From: JAIBJN01 sp963839745 | GTDB lineage: Bacteria > Actinomycetota > Thermoleophilia > Gaiellales > Gaiellaceae | Length of the DNA stretch: 64,000 nucleotides | Assembly (NCBI GenBank): GCA_963839745.1 | Contig: CAWIWC010000010.1 | Location: 186,001 to 250,000 of the forward strand | Reading direction: 5' to 3' | In this document: positions 33,594 through 42,047 of the stretch, in pieces | Layout of the letters: each line of letters opens with the position of its first letter | Numbering within the stretch: the first letter of the stretch is position 1 | Program-made: the position numbers and the translations under genes | The notes under the pieces: model-generated | What the model was told of the DNA's origin: nothing | What the model saw: only the letters and a program-made list of their open reading frames with translations | The model's database searches: none

Positions 33594-35046
33594 ATGACGG
33601 CCACCGGCCGCGCACGCTGGCTTGCGCTGTACGTCCTCTGCCTCGGCGACCTGATGATCGTCCTGGACGGGACGATCGTGAACGTCGCGCTCCCGACGAT
33701 CCGGGACGACCTCGGCTTCTCGCAGACCTCCCTCGCCTGGGTGGTCAACGCCTACCTGCTCACGTTCGGCGGCTTCCTGCTGCTCGGCGGCCGGCTGGGC
33801 GACCTGTTCGGACAGCGCCGCATGTTCCTGATCGGCATTGGCCTCTTCACCGTTGCCTCGCTCGCCTGCGGTCTCGCAACTACGCAGGGCCAGCTGGTCG
33901 CCGCGCGCGCGGTGCAGGGCCTCGGCGGCGCGCTCGTCGCTGCGGTCGCGCTCTCGCTGACGATGATGCTCTTCACCGAGCCGGCCGACCGGGCGAAGGC
34001 GATGGGCATCTTCGGCTTCGTCCTCTCCGGCGGCGGCACGCTCGGCGTGCTGGCCGGCGGAGTCCTCACGGACATCCTGGACTGGCACTGGATCTTCCTC
34101 GTCAACCTGCCGATCGGCGTGCTCGTCTTCGCGCTTTCGCTGAAGCTGCTCCCGGTAACGCCGGGGATCGCCGGCGGTGGGCGCATCGACCTCGCGGGCG
34201 CCATTACGGTGACGGGCTCCCTGATGCTGGCCGTCTACGCGATCGTGAACGGCAACGAGACCGGCTGGACCTCCGCCGAGACGCTCGGGCTGCTCGGAGG
34301 CGCGCTTGCCCTCATGGCGGCATTCCTCTTCATCGAGTCGCGCATCTCCGCCCCACTCGTCCCTCTGAGCATCTTCCGCCACCGCAACGTCTCCACGGCG
34401 AACGCCGTCGGCGTGCTCATGGCGGCCGGGATGTTCGCGTACTTCTTCTTCTCGGCCCTCTACCTGCAGGAGATCCTCGGCTATACGCCGCTCGAGGTGG
34501 GCCTCGCCTACCTGCCCTCGATGGTGATCTGGGGCGGGACGTCGCTCTACTCGGACAAGCTCGTCATGCGCTTCGGGATCAAGAAGCCGCTGACTGCCGG
34601 GCTGGGGCTCATGGCCCTCGGGCTGATCCTGTTCGCCCGGACGCCGGTCGACGGGAACTTGATGCTGGATGTGCTTCCGGCGACGCTCGCGATCGGGCTC
34701 GGCGCCGGCATCGGCTTCAACCCGCTCCTGCTCGCAGCCATGGGCGATGTCAAGCCGGAGGAGTCCGGCCTCGCGTCCGGCGTCGTGAACACGGCCTTCA
34801 TGATGGGCGGCGCGCTCGGGCCTCGCGGTGCTCGCGAGCCTCGCCGACTTCCGCACGGACAACCTGCTGGACTCGGGCGAGAGCGCCCTCTCGGCCCTGA
34901 ACAGCGGCTACCACGCCGCCTTCCTGCTCGGTGCGGTGTTCGTGGTCGCGGCGATCGCGGTCGGCGTCGCGCTGCTGCGGCCGACGATGGCGCATCCGCA
35001 CGGTGAGCCGGCCGGCGAGCCCGCGCTCGAAGGCGCCCAGCAGTAG
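33594..35046 (+). CDS. MFS drug exporter, DHA2 (EmrB/QacA) family (frameshifted near its end)
   Basis: Proton-driven multidrug efflux pump with 14 TM helices. Motif 1 is LDGTIVNVALPTI (D1 of DHA2), motif A is GGRLGDLFGQRRMF, motif C is GGTLGVLAGGVLTD. The frame breaks at 34821-34822. Removing one C continues as AVLASLADFRTDNLLD and the last TM helix to TAG 35044-35046. The repaired length is 483 aa, normal for the family. ATG 33594 has GGGGGGA upstream. Two dyads upstream suggest repressor control. Confidence 0.9.
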
Positions 35047-35066
35047 CGACCCCTCCTCACGCCAAC

Positions 35067-35096
35067 GAGAAAGCCCCGCTCGCGCGGGGCTTTCTC
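35067..35096. terminator. Bidirectional intrinsic terminator
   Basis: GAGAAAGCCCCGC (35067-35079), loop TCGC, GCGGGGCTTTCTC (35084-35096): a perfect 13-bp stem between the convergent MFS and ggt genes. It has TGTTT on the plus side and GAGAAAG-type purines before it, so it can serve both strands. Confidence 0.9.
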
Positions 35097-35116
35097 TGTT
35101 TCAGGGCCTCGTGAGG

Positions 35117-36913
35117 CTAGTCGTGCCGGCGCTTGGAGGGCGCGACCATCGCGCTCCCGCCGCCGCGGCGGACGGGCTCGGCCGCGGCCACCACACGGCC
35201 GTCGCGCAGGAAGTCGATCCCCGTCGCGGCGCCGATTTCGCCGGTGAGGGCGAGCACCTGCTTGTAGGTGGAGACCAGCTCCTGCCCCTCGGGCGAGGCG
35301 AGGAACGCGGCCTCCGCGAGCGTCGTCGCCGTGTTGCGCTGCGTGGCGCGCGGGGCGGCGATCGCCTCCGGCAGGGTCGCGCCGAGGTCGAGCCGGTCGA
35401 CGAGCAGCTGGAGGACCGTGGTGATGATCGTCGAGCCGCCGGGCGAGCCGAGCGCGAGGCGCGGCTTGCCGCGGTCGAGGACGATCGTGGGGCTCATCGA
35501 GCTGCGCGGCCGCTTGCCCCCCTCGACCCGGTTCGGGTGCGTCAGGGAGCTGAAGTCGAAGTCCGTGAGCTCGTTGTTGAGCAGGAAGCCCCAGCCCGGG
35601 ACGACGATGCCGTTGCCGCCGGTGGACTCGATCGTGAACGTGTACGAGACGACCGTGCCCTTGCGGTCGGAGACCGTGAGATGGGTGGTCGTCTCGCTCT
35701 GCGTCGCGGTGACCCCGGCCTGGCCGCCGGAGCCGCCGCCGTTGTGTGGCCACGGGTCTCCGGGTGCCGCGGGGTGCGTGCTTGCGAGGGTCGGGTTGAT
35801 CAGCGCCCGCCGCTCCGCCGCGAACTCGTCCGAGAGCAAGCCCTTGAGCGGCACGTCGACGTACTCGGGATCGCCCAGGTACGCGTTCCGGTCGGCGAAC
35901 GCGTAGCGCGACGCCTCGAGGAAGAGGTGCAGTGCCTGCGTGCGGGACATGCTCCCGAGGTCGTAGCCCTCGAGGATGTTGAGCGCCTCGCCGACCGTCG
36001 AGCCGCCGCTCGAGGGCGGTCCCATCCCGTAGACGTTGAGGCCCCGGTAGCGGACCTTCGTGGGCTTGCGCTCGGGTGCCGTGTAGTCCTCGAGGTCGTC
36101 GAGGGTCATCAGGCCCGGGCGCCAGACGTGGTTGGCGTCCGAGGCAATGGGCGGCTGCCGGACCGCGTCTACGATCGCCTCCGCGATGTCACCCCGGTAG
36201 AACCCGCGCGAGCCGAGCTTGGCGATCCGCTCGTACGCGCGCGCGAGGTCGGGGTTGCGGAGGATCGTGCCGACGTCCCGCGGCGTCCCGTCCGGGTCGA
36301 GGTAGATGGCCTCCGTCGAGGGGACGTCGTTGAACCAGTCGACGTTCGCCTGCGTCTGGTCGAAGAAGGTCTGGTCGACGACGAAGCCCTCCCGGGCGAC
36401 GTCGATCCCGTACACGAGCATCTTCCGCAGCGACTTCGTCCCGTAGCGGTCGAGCGCCTTCTCCCAGCCGAGGACGGTGCCGGGGACGCCGGCGGACAGG
36501 CCGCTGAACCTGGCCTCGTTGAAGGGGAGCGGCACGCCGTTCTCCCAGAACGAGTCCGGCTGCATCGCCGCATGCGCCTTCTCGCGCGCGTCGATCGTCG
36601 TCACCTTGCCCTTGGACGTGCGGATGACCATGAATCCGCCCCCGCCGATGCCCGCGGAGAAGGGCTCGGTCACCCCGAGCACGCCGGCCGCCGCGACGGC
36701 GGCGTCGACGGCGTTCCCGCCGCGCTTGAGCACGTCGACGGCCGCGGCGGTCGCGAGCACGTCGACCGTGGCTGCGGCGCCGCCGCGGCCGATCGCGGTC
36801 GGCTCCTTGACCGGCTCGGGCGAGCGGCTCTGCTTCGCCGTGGCCGCGGCCGGCACGGCCAGCAGCGCGACTGCGAGCGCCAGCGCGAGTGGGCGCCTCG
36901 AGATCCGTCCCAT
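35117..36913 (-). CDS. ggt: Gamma-glutamyltransferase
   Basis: Secreted enzyme that cleaves glutathione and other gamma-glutamyl compounds; made as a precursor that cuts itself. 598 aa. Signal peptide about 1-26 (LALALAVALLAVPAAATA). The catalytic Thr lies in SETTTHLTVSDRKG (about residue 405), the start of the small subunit. The substrate-binding GPPSSGGSTV, NNELTDFDF and PRSSMSPTIVL, and the GSPGGSTIITTVLQ stretch, are all present. The Asn-rich start of the large subunit (GGNAVDAAVAAAGVLGVTEP) is intact. It should be active. Confidence 0.96.
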   Translation of the reverse strand: MGRISRRPLALALAVALLAVPAAATAKQSRSPEPVKEPTAIGRGGAAATVDVLATAAAVDVLKRGGNAVDAAVAAAGVLGVTEPFSAGIGGGGFMVIRTSKGKVTTIDAREKAHAAMQPDSFWENGVPLPFNEARFSGLSAGVPGTVLGWEKALDRYGTKSLRKMLVYGIDVAREGFVVDQTFFDQTQANVDWFNDVPSTEAIYLDPDGTPRDVGTILRNPDLARAYERIAKLGSRGFYRGDIAEAIVDAVRQPPIASDANHVWRPGLMTLDDLEDYTAPERKPTKVRYRGLNVYGMGPPSSGGSTVGEALNILEGYDLGSMSRTQALHLFLEASRYAFADRNAYLGDPEYVDVPLKGLLSDEFAAERRALINPTLASTHPAAPGDPWPHNGGGSGGQAGVTATQSETTTHLTVSDRKGTVVSYTFTIESTGGNGIVVPGWGFLLNNELTDFDFSSLTHPNRVEGGKRPRSSMSPTIVLDRGKPRLALGSPGGSTIITTVLQLLVDRLDLGATLPEAIAAPRATQRNTATTLAEAAFLASPEGQELVSTYKQVLALTGEIGAATGIDFLRDGRVVAAAEPVRRGGGSAMVAPSKRRHD

Positions 36914-36997
36914 GTGTTCCCCCTGTGTCTCGATGTCATGGGTCGCCTACCCGGACTCGTGCTAGACCGAACGTGCCCGCAGGCGTAGGGTCGCCGC

Positions 36998-37447
36998 ATG
37001 GAGGTCGACCGCGATGCGCCGGTTGTCGGCTCGAGCGAGGGTCAGATCGACGCTCCGCCCGAAGTCGTCTGGGACGTGCTCACGGGCTTCGAGCTCTGGC
37101 CGAGCTGGAACCCGGACGTGAAGTCCGTGGAGGTGAACGGCCCGGTCGCCGAGGGCACGGAGTTCCGCTGGAAGTCCAAGCCCGGCACGATCAGGTCGCG
37201 GATCGAGCGCCTCGACCCGCCGCGCCTCGTGGGCTGGACCGGGCGGACGATGGGGATCGACGCCGTCCACGTGTGGCGGCTCGAGCCGCGCGACGGAGGC
37301 ACTCGCGTTCAGACGGAGGAGTCCTTCTCCGGCCTGCTTGCGCGGCTCATGCGCGGGCGCATACAGAAGACGCTGGACTCGGCGCTCGAGGACGGGATCC
37401 GGTACCTGAAGGCCGAGGCCGAGCGCCGCACCGGTTCCGCCCGGTAG
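36998..37447 (+). CDS. SRPBCC (START-like) family protein
   Basis: 149 aa, ATG 36998. Polyketide-cyclase/START-like hydrophobic pocket protein: GQIDAPPEVVWDVLTGFELWPSWNPDVKSV is the family N-terminus in residues about 14-43; then EGTEFRWKS, PPRLVGWTGRT, and the C-terminal helix. Such proteins bind lipids or aromatic ligands or act as cyclases. Divergent from ggt with 84 nt between. Function not predictable further. Confidence 0.88.
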   Translation: MEVDRDAPVVGSSEGQIDAPPEVVWDVLTGFELWPSWNPDVKSVEVNGPVAEGTEFRWKSKPGTIRSRIERLDPPRLVGWTGRTMGIDAVHVWRLEPRDGGTRVQTEESFSGLLARLMRGRIQKTLDSALEDGIRYLKAEAERRTGSAR

Positions 37448-37497
37448 GGCGGGGCGGCCCGCGGTGCGAGCCGCCCCTGTCGCGGTCTAGCTGCGGC

Positions 37498-38658
37498 CTA
37501 GTAGCGGATGACGCGGTTGTTGACGTTCACGGGGCTCTGCGCGCCCGACTCGACGAAGATGCCGTAGGAGCGCGAGTAGCCGAAGACGGAGTCACGTGCG
37601 CCGGAGCGGACGGACTCGCCGATGCGCAGGTTCTGGTTGTAGGTCGCCAGGATGCAGCGCAGGCAGATGAGGTCGGTCGGGATGCCGGCGTTGGCCCAGG
37701 TGATGTACCAGCCGCCACCCGCGCCCCAACAGGTCCAGCGGCCCGTGAACGGGTCGCCCGACGTGAAGTCGACGAAGGTGATGTTGCTGCCGGAGAGCGC
37801 CTGGACGATGTCCTGGTGGATGGACGGGTCCGAGCTGCGGGCGCCGCACTCGGCGTTCCCGGTCACGACCAGGTCGTGCGCGTTCTGGCCGATGCGGACG
37901 GCGTCGTAGGACGTGCCGATCGAGCCGTCGCCGACCGAGCCGCCGTTGCCGCGGATGTCGAGGATCAGGTCGATCGTGCCGGGTCGCCGTCCCCGAGCAG
38001 CCTCGAGGCTGACGGCGTTGTCGTTGTCGTTGGCGCTGGCGTTGGCGATCGTCGAGACGACCTGGATCGGAAGCGCCCCGAAGGCCGAGAGAGGCCCGGT
38101 GCAGTTCCACGGGCGGTTGGTGACGATGACCGTCCCCGCCGGCGGCGTCCCGAGAGGCACGGCGTTGAGGACGACGTTGTCGACGTCGATCCAGTTCCGC
38201 GTCCTCGTGCGCCGCTCGAACACCGCAAGCGCGAGGGTGCTGTCCCCGCGCCGCACCGTGTACCCGAGCGCGGGCGGCCGCTGCCACGCACCGGTGGATG
38301 CCACGCACCGCACGGCCTGGGCAAGGAGCTTGCCGGCGCGGCGCTCACGGATCCGGACACAGACCTGCTTCCCGCGGGGAGCTCGAATCGAGGCGCGGGC
38401 GGAAACGCTCTGCCCGGCGTCGAGGTCGAGGCTCGGCGTGGTGAAAAGGCCGAACGCGGTTCCGCGGCGGAGCGCCGCACGTGCATAGCGCGACCCGTGG
38501 ACCCCGCCGGCCCGAATCGCGAGCGCCGAGCCCATCGGCGCCCAGGACTGCAGCCGGTTCTCGAACGAGCCGTTCGGGAGGTCGTTGGCCGAGCCCGACG
38601 CGGGAAACGCGAGCGCGGCAACGAAAACGATTGCGGGAAGTAGGCGTCGAAAACGCAT
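37498..38658 (-). CDS. Secreted protein: CBM-like domain plus beta-helix
   Basis: 386 aa. Signal peptide about 1-24 (FVAALAFPASGSA). Residues about 26-170 form a carbohydrate-binding jelly roll (NGSFENRLQSWAPMGSA, then RRGTAFGLFTTPSLDLDAG and ending RNWIDVDNVVLNAV), like CBM4/9/22. Residues about 180-386 are beta-rich and repetitive (GTIDLILDIRGNGG, GNAECGARSSDPSIHQDIV, SGSNITFVDFTSG), consistent with a parallel beta-helix. Six cysteines, some close to Trp (WTCWGAGGGW, LICLRC). No catalytic residues are obvious. It may bind a surface polysaccharide. Confidence 0.65.
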   Translation of the reverse strand: MRFRRLLPAIVFVAALAFPASGSANDLPNGSFENRLQSWAPMGSALAIRAGGVHGSRYARAALRRGTAFGLFTTPSLDLDAGQSVSARASIRAPRGKQVCVRIRERRAGKLLAQAVRCVASTGAWQRPPALGYTVRRGDSTLALAVFERRTRTRNWIDVDNVVLNAVPLGTPPAGTVIVTNRPWNCTGPLSAFGALPIQVVSTIANASANDNDNAVSLEAARGRRPGTIDLILDIRGNGGSVGDGSIGTSYDAVRIGQNAHDLVVTGNAECGARSSDPSIHQDIVQALSGSNITFVDFTSGDPFTGRWTCWGAGGGWYITWANAGIPTDLICLRCILATYNQNLRIGESVRSGARDSVFGYSRSYGIFVESGAQSPVNVNNRVIRY

Positions 38659-38778
38659 ACGACGTGCGGCTCCTCGACCTTGATCGGCTGATGAGGCGAC
38701 GGCCCCGACCCCAGGTCAAGGGATTTCCGCGGCGAGGCACCTGCGACGAGGCGCATGCCCGCGGCTATCGTGACCGGC

Positions 38779-39645
38779 ATGACGACGGCCGCGGAGACGC
38801 TGCCCACGACGACGAGCATGGGCGCGGTCCACGTGACCGTCGCCGATCTCGACCGCTCGCTCGCCTACTACGGGGACACGGTCGGTCTCGCCGTTCTCGA
38901 GGAGGGATCCGGCGCGGCCTCGCTGGGCGCGGGGGACGTCGAGCTCCTCGGCCTCGTCGAGGAGCCGGGCGCCCGGCCGGCGAGCCGCCACACGGGGCTC
39001 TATCACTTCGCGCTCCGCGTCCCGGAGCGGGTCGACCTCGCTCGCTGGCTCGCCCACGCGGCGCGCGACCGCGTCGCGCTGCTCGGGATGTCCGACCATT
39101 TCGTCAGCGAGGCGATCTACCTCACCGACCCCGACGGCCACGGGATCGAGATCTACCACGACCGCCCGCGGGTGGCCTGGGAAGGCCTCGTGGCGAGCCG
39201 GATGACCACCGATCCGCTCGACGTCGCCGACCTGATGGGCGAGGTCGAAGACCCGGCCACCGAGCCGTTCGACGGCCTCCCGGCCGGGACGGACATGGGC
39301 CACGTCCACCTGCAGGTCGCCGACGTCGCCGCGACGATCGAGTTCTACCGGGACGTGCTCGGCTTCGACGTCATGGCCGAGCTGTTCGGGTCTGCGGCCT
39401 TCCTGGCGGCCGGCGGCTACCACCATCACGTCGGCGCGAACACCTGGCACAGCCTGGGGGCGCCTCCGCCGCCGGCCGGCACCGCAGCGCTCCGGCACGC
39501 GACGATCGTCCTGCCGGACGCGGGCGAGCGCGACCGCGTCGCAGCGCGTGTGGAGGCGACCGGGCAGGAGCCCGAGTCCCGGGAGGACGGGGTGCTCGTG
39601 CGCGACCCGTCCGGCATCGGCCTCCTGCTGGCCGCTTCGGGCTAG
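38779..39645 (+). CDS. VOC dioxygenase-like protein, CatE type
   Basis: 288 aa with two VOC modules. First: VHVTVADLDRSLAYYGDTVGL, with His. Second: GHVHLQVADVAATIEFYRDVLGF. ALRVPER, DPDGHGIEIYHDRP and YHHHVGANTW match the YfiE/CatE type of catechol-2,3-dioxygenase-like proteins. Metal ligands appear to be His (VHV), His and Glu (GHGIEIY), so it could be an active Fe(II) enzyme. ATG 38779 is preferred over 38755. It is divergent from the beta-helix gene and followed by a lipoprotein gene. Confidence 0.87.
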   Translation: MTTAAETLPTTTSMGAVHVTVADLDRSLAYYGDTVGLAVLEEGSGAASLGAGDVELLGLVEEPGARPASRHTGLYHFALRVPERVDLARWLAHAARDRVALLGMSDHFVSEAIYLTDPDGHGIEIYHDRPRVAWEGLVASRMTTDPLDVADLMGEVEDPATEPFDGLPAGTDMGHVHLQVADVAATIEFYRDVLGFDVMAELFGSAAFLAAGGYHHHVGANTWHSLGAPPPPAGTAALRHATIVLPDAGERDRVAARVEATGQEPESREDGVLVRDPSGIGLLLAASG

Positions 39646-39668
39646 TCGGCCAGGCGGGCCGCACTACG

Positions 39669-40880
39669 ATGACCCGTGTGCGGCGGGTGATCCTCGGCCT
39701 TGCGGTGCTGGCGGCCTTCGCGGCGGCCGCGCTCGCGTGCTCGGGCGAGGACGAGGCCCCGGAGTCGTCTCCGCCGTCGACCGCGGCCGAGACGGCGCCG
39801 GCCGAAGAGCGCAGCCTCCAGGCATGCGGGGAGATCGCGGACGCCGACGCCGCCCGCGACTGTTACGCCCAGGCGCTCGCGGCCCTCTTCGAGGGCGAGG
39901 ACGACCCCGCCGGACCGCTCGAGGAGGCCGCGGTTGCGGCCTACTCCGACCCGACGGGGCGGCTCCTCGGCGACTGCCATGGGCTCATGCACACGGTCGG
40001 GCGCGAGTTTGCCGCCGAGCACGACGTCACGCTCGCCTCGCTCATGACCTTCCTGCCGCAGTCGAACGAGCCGGGGTGCACTGCAGGCTTCGCCCACGGG
40101 CTCGTCACCGGAGTCGCGCCGCAGATCGACCTGAGCCGGCCTGCGGACTCGGCGGCCGTGTGCGACGAGACCGACACCCGCTACCAGCGCTACAGCTGTG
40201 TCCACGGCTTCGGCCATGCCTTCATGCGGCTCGTCCGCGAGGATCTCGACGGGGCCCTGCAGCTCTGCGCCGCCCTCGGCGACGTGAGCGCGCCCGACTG
40301 CTCGCAGGGGGCCTTCCACGACTACTGGTTCGCGGTCATCGGCGCCGACGACACCGAGCCGCCCGACGAGGTCGTCGACGACCCGAGGGAGCTCTGCGGG
40401 GCCCAGGATCCGCAGTTCGTGCGCCCGTGCTGGTACCGCGCGTTCGTCGACGACCGGCCCGACCAGCCCGTGGACGGCGCCGAGGACATCGAGGCGCTCT
40501 GCACGGGCCTCGACGGGCTCCAGCGGCAGGCGTGCATCACTGCGGCCTCGGTCGTGGGGCCTCCGGACCCGAGCGCGCAGCTCGCGATCTGCACCGAGTT
40601 CGAGGGTGAGGATGCCGTCAGCTGCATCCGCGGCACGAAGGTGCAGAACCTCCTCGCGACGGCCGCGCCGGAGGATCTGGTCGCGCTCATCCGCCAGTGC
40701 GACGGCTTCCCGGGCGCGACGAAAGCCGAGTGCTACCGGTGGCTGGGCAAGGTGCTCGCCGTGCTGACGGACGGCGCGTTCGAGGAGTTCGGCTGCCGAT
40801 CGCTACCCGACGCTGCCATGCGGCGTGCGTGCGTCGAGGGCGTCCGCAGCATGAACGGCGCCCTCGAGACGTTCAGCTAG
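39669..40880 (+). CDS. Cys-pair-repeat lipoprotein with HGxxH motifs, unknown family
   Basis: 403 aa, ATG 39669. The signal peptide ends in ALAC (Cys 24), a lipobox-like site, then a Ser/Glu/Pro-rich linker. Residues about 110-215 carry HGLMHTVGRE, CTAGFAHGLVTG, YSCVHGFGHAFM and CSQGAFHDYW: repeated H-G and Cys-H elements that could bind metal. From about 195 to the end, about six units of 35-45 residues each hold a Cys pair of the form C-x9-13-C (LCAALGDVSAPDC, LCGAQDPQFVRPC, LCTGLDGLQRQAC, ICTEFEGEDAVSC, QCDGFPGATKAEC, GCRSLPDAAMRRAC). I do not recognise the family. It looks like a disulfide-stapled helical repeat on the cell surface. Confidence 0.75.
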   Translation: MTRVRRVILGLAVLAAFAAAALACSGEDEAPESSPPSTAAETAPAEERSLQACGEIADADAARDCYAQALAALFEGEDDPAGPLEEAAVAAYSDPTGRLLGDCHGLMHTVGREFAAEHDVTLASLMTFLPQSNEPGCTAGFAHGLVTGVAPQIDLSRPADSAAVCDETDTRYQRYSCVHGFGHAFMRLVREDLDGALQLCAALGDVSAPDCSQGAFHDYWFAVIGADDTEPPDEVVDDPRELCGAQDPQFVRPCWYRAFVDDRPDQPVDGAEDIEALCTGLDGLQRQACITAASVVGPPDPSAQLAICTEFEGEDAVSCIRGTKVQNLLATAAPEDLVALIRQCDGFPGATKAECYRWLGKVLAVLTDGAFEEFGCRSLPDAAMRRACVEGVRSMNGALETFS

Positions 40881-40882
40881 GC

Positions 40883-41923
40883 GTGGCGCAGCGTCCTCAG
40901 TTCGGCTTCAGCGTCACGCCCGGCCCGGCCGACGGGGTCGCGGCCGAGGCCGCCGAGGCCGAGGCGCTCGGGTACGACCGCATCGGTGTGTGGGACTCGC
41001 CTGCGCTCTTCCGCGAGCCCTGGGTCACCCTCGGCGCGATGGCGCGCGAGACGAAGCGCGTCCGCCTAGGCACCTGGGTGACGAACCCGCTCAGCCGCCA
41101 CCCGGTCGTGACCGCCAGTGCGGCGGCGAGCGTCGACGACCTGGCCCCCGGGCGCGTGTACATCGGCATCGGCGCAGGCGGCACGGGGGTCTGGCACCTG
41201 GGGATGAAGACCGCGAGCCTGGCGCTGCTCGAGGAGTACGTCGTCGCCGTCCGGCAGCTGCTGGCCGAGGGCGAGGCCGAGTACCGCGGCGAGACCGTCA
41301 GGCTTCCCTGGGCGGCCGGTCGGCGGATCCCGATCGTCGTCTCGGCCCACGGCCCGCAGGCGCTCAAGGTCGCCGGCCGCGTCGGCGACGGTGTGATCGT
41401 GGGTCTCGGCGTGACGCCCGAGGTGGTGACCGGGTCGCTCGAGCTCCTCGAGGAGGGCGCGCGGTCGGCCGGGCGCTCGGCGGCCGATCTCGATGTGTGG
41501 TTCACGTGCTTCTGGTTCGTCGACGAGGAGCCCGGTGTGGCCGCGCAGCGCGGCGCCTGGGCGGCGACCGCGTTCTCACTCCACTTCGCGCGCTGGGGCG
41601 TCGAGGGCCGCTTCGTCCCGCAGGAGCTGCAGAACGGGGTGGTCGAGCTCGGCCGGGCCTACGACCTCGTCACGCACGGCGCGGTCCCGCCCGAGCAGCA
41701 GGAGCACTACGCGCGCCTGGCCGACGAGCTCGGAGTCGGCGAGTACCTACGGCGGCGGTTTGTCTTCGCCGGCACGCCCGACGAGGTCGAGGCCCAGGTC
41801 CGGGCGGCGATCGCCGCCGGCGCGGGCCGCTTCGACGGGGCGATCGACGCCGACCTCCCGGAGCACCGTGAGCGCATCACGTCCTGGGCTCGGCTCGTCC
41901 TGCCACGCTTCCGCGATGCTTGA
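40883..41923 (+). CDS. LLM-class (F420/FMN) oxidoreductase
   Basis: Luciferase-like TIM-barrel enzyme, 346 aa. GTG 40883, 2 nt after the lipoprotein stop. FGFSVTPGPADGVAAEAAEAE, YDRIGVWDSPALFREP, VRLGTWVTNPLSRHPVVTAS and VYIGIGAGGTGVWHLGMK are typical of F420-dependent members. Its stop overlaps the ATG of a truncated amidohydrolase gene (41916). LLM enzymes coupled to dihydropyrimidinase-type hydrolases suggest degradation of a cyclic amide, but the partner is broken here. Confidence 0.9.
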   Translation: MAQRPQFGFSVTPGPADGVAAEAAEAEALGYDRIGVWDSPALFREPWVTLGAMARETKRVRLGTWVTNPLSRHPVVTASAAASVDDLAPGRVYIGIGAGGTGVWHLGMKTASLALLEEYVVAVRQLLAEGEAEYRGETVRLPWAAGRRIPIVVSAHGPQALKVAGRVGDGVIVGLGVTPEVVTGSLELLEEGARSAGRSAADLDVWFTCFWFVDEEPGVAAQRGAWAATAFSLHFARWGVEGRFVPQELQNGVVELGRAYDLVTHGAVPPEQQEHYARLADELGVGEYLRRRFVFAGTPDEVEAQVRAAIAAGAGRFDGAIDADLPEHRERITSWARLVLPRFRDA

Positions 41924-41972
41924 CCTCCTCGTCACGGGTGGCGTCGCGGTCACGCCCGATGGCACCCGCTGA
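41916..41972 (+). pseudogene. Remnant of a dihydropyrimidinase/amidohydrolase gene (5' end only)
   Basis: 18 codons: LDLLVTGGVAVTPDGTR then TGA. This is the start strand of dihydropyrimidinase/allantoinase-type enzymes (xDLLIxGGxVVTPDG). The ATG overlaps the LLM gene's stop, as expected for a coupled second gene. The remaining 400 or so codons are absent. Either a deletion or an assembly join at about 41960-41975. Confidence 0.5.
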
Positions 41973-42038
41973 AACGGCTGGGGCCGTGAGTGCGGCCAGC
42001 GCGCAGACGGCAAGGGCATACGATCGTCCTGGTCTCAC
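41961..42038 (-). pseudogene. Possible signal-peptide remnant of a lost secreted-protein gene
   Basis: On the minus strand from GTG 42038: VRPGRSYALAVCALAALTA then PAVSAGA, a textbook signal peptide with an AxA site. Beyond that the frame continues through unrelated sequence. It faces the amidohydrolase remnant head to head, as if two gene starts were joined at about 41970. There is no good ribosome site, so this is tentative. Confidence 0.3.
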
Positions 42039-42047
42039 TTCTCGATT

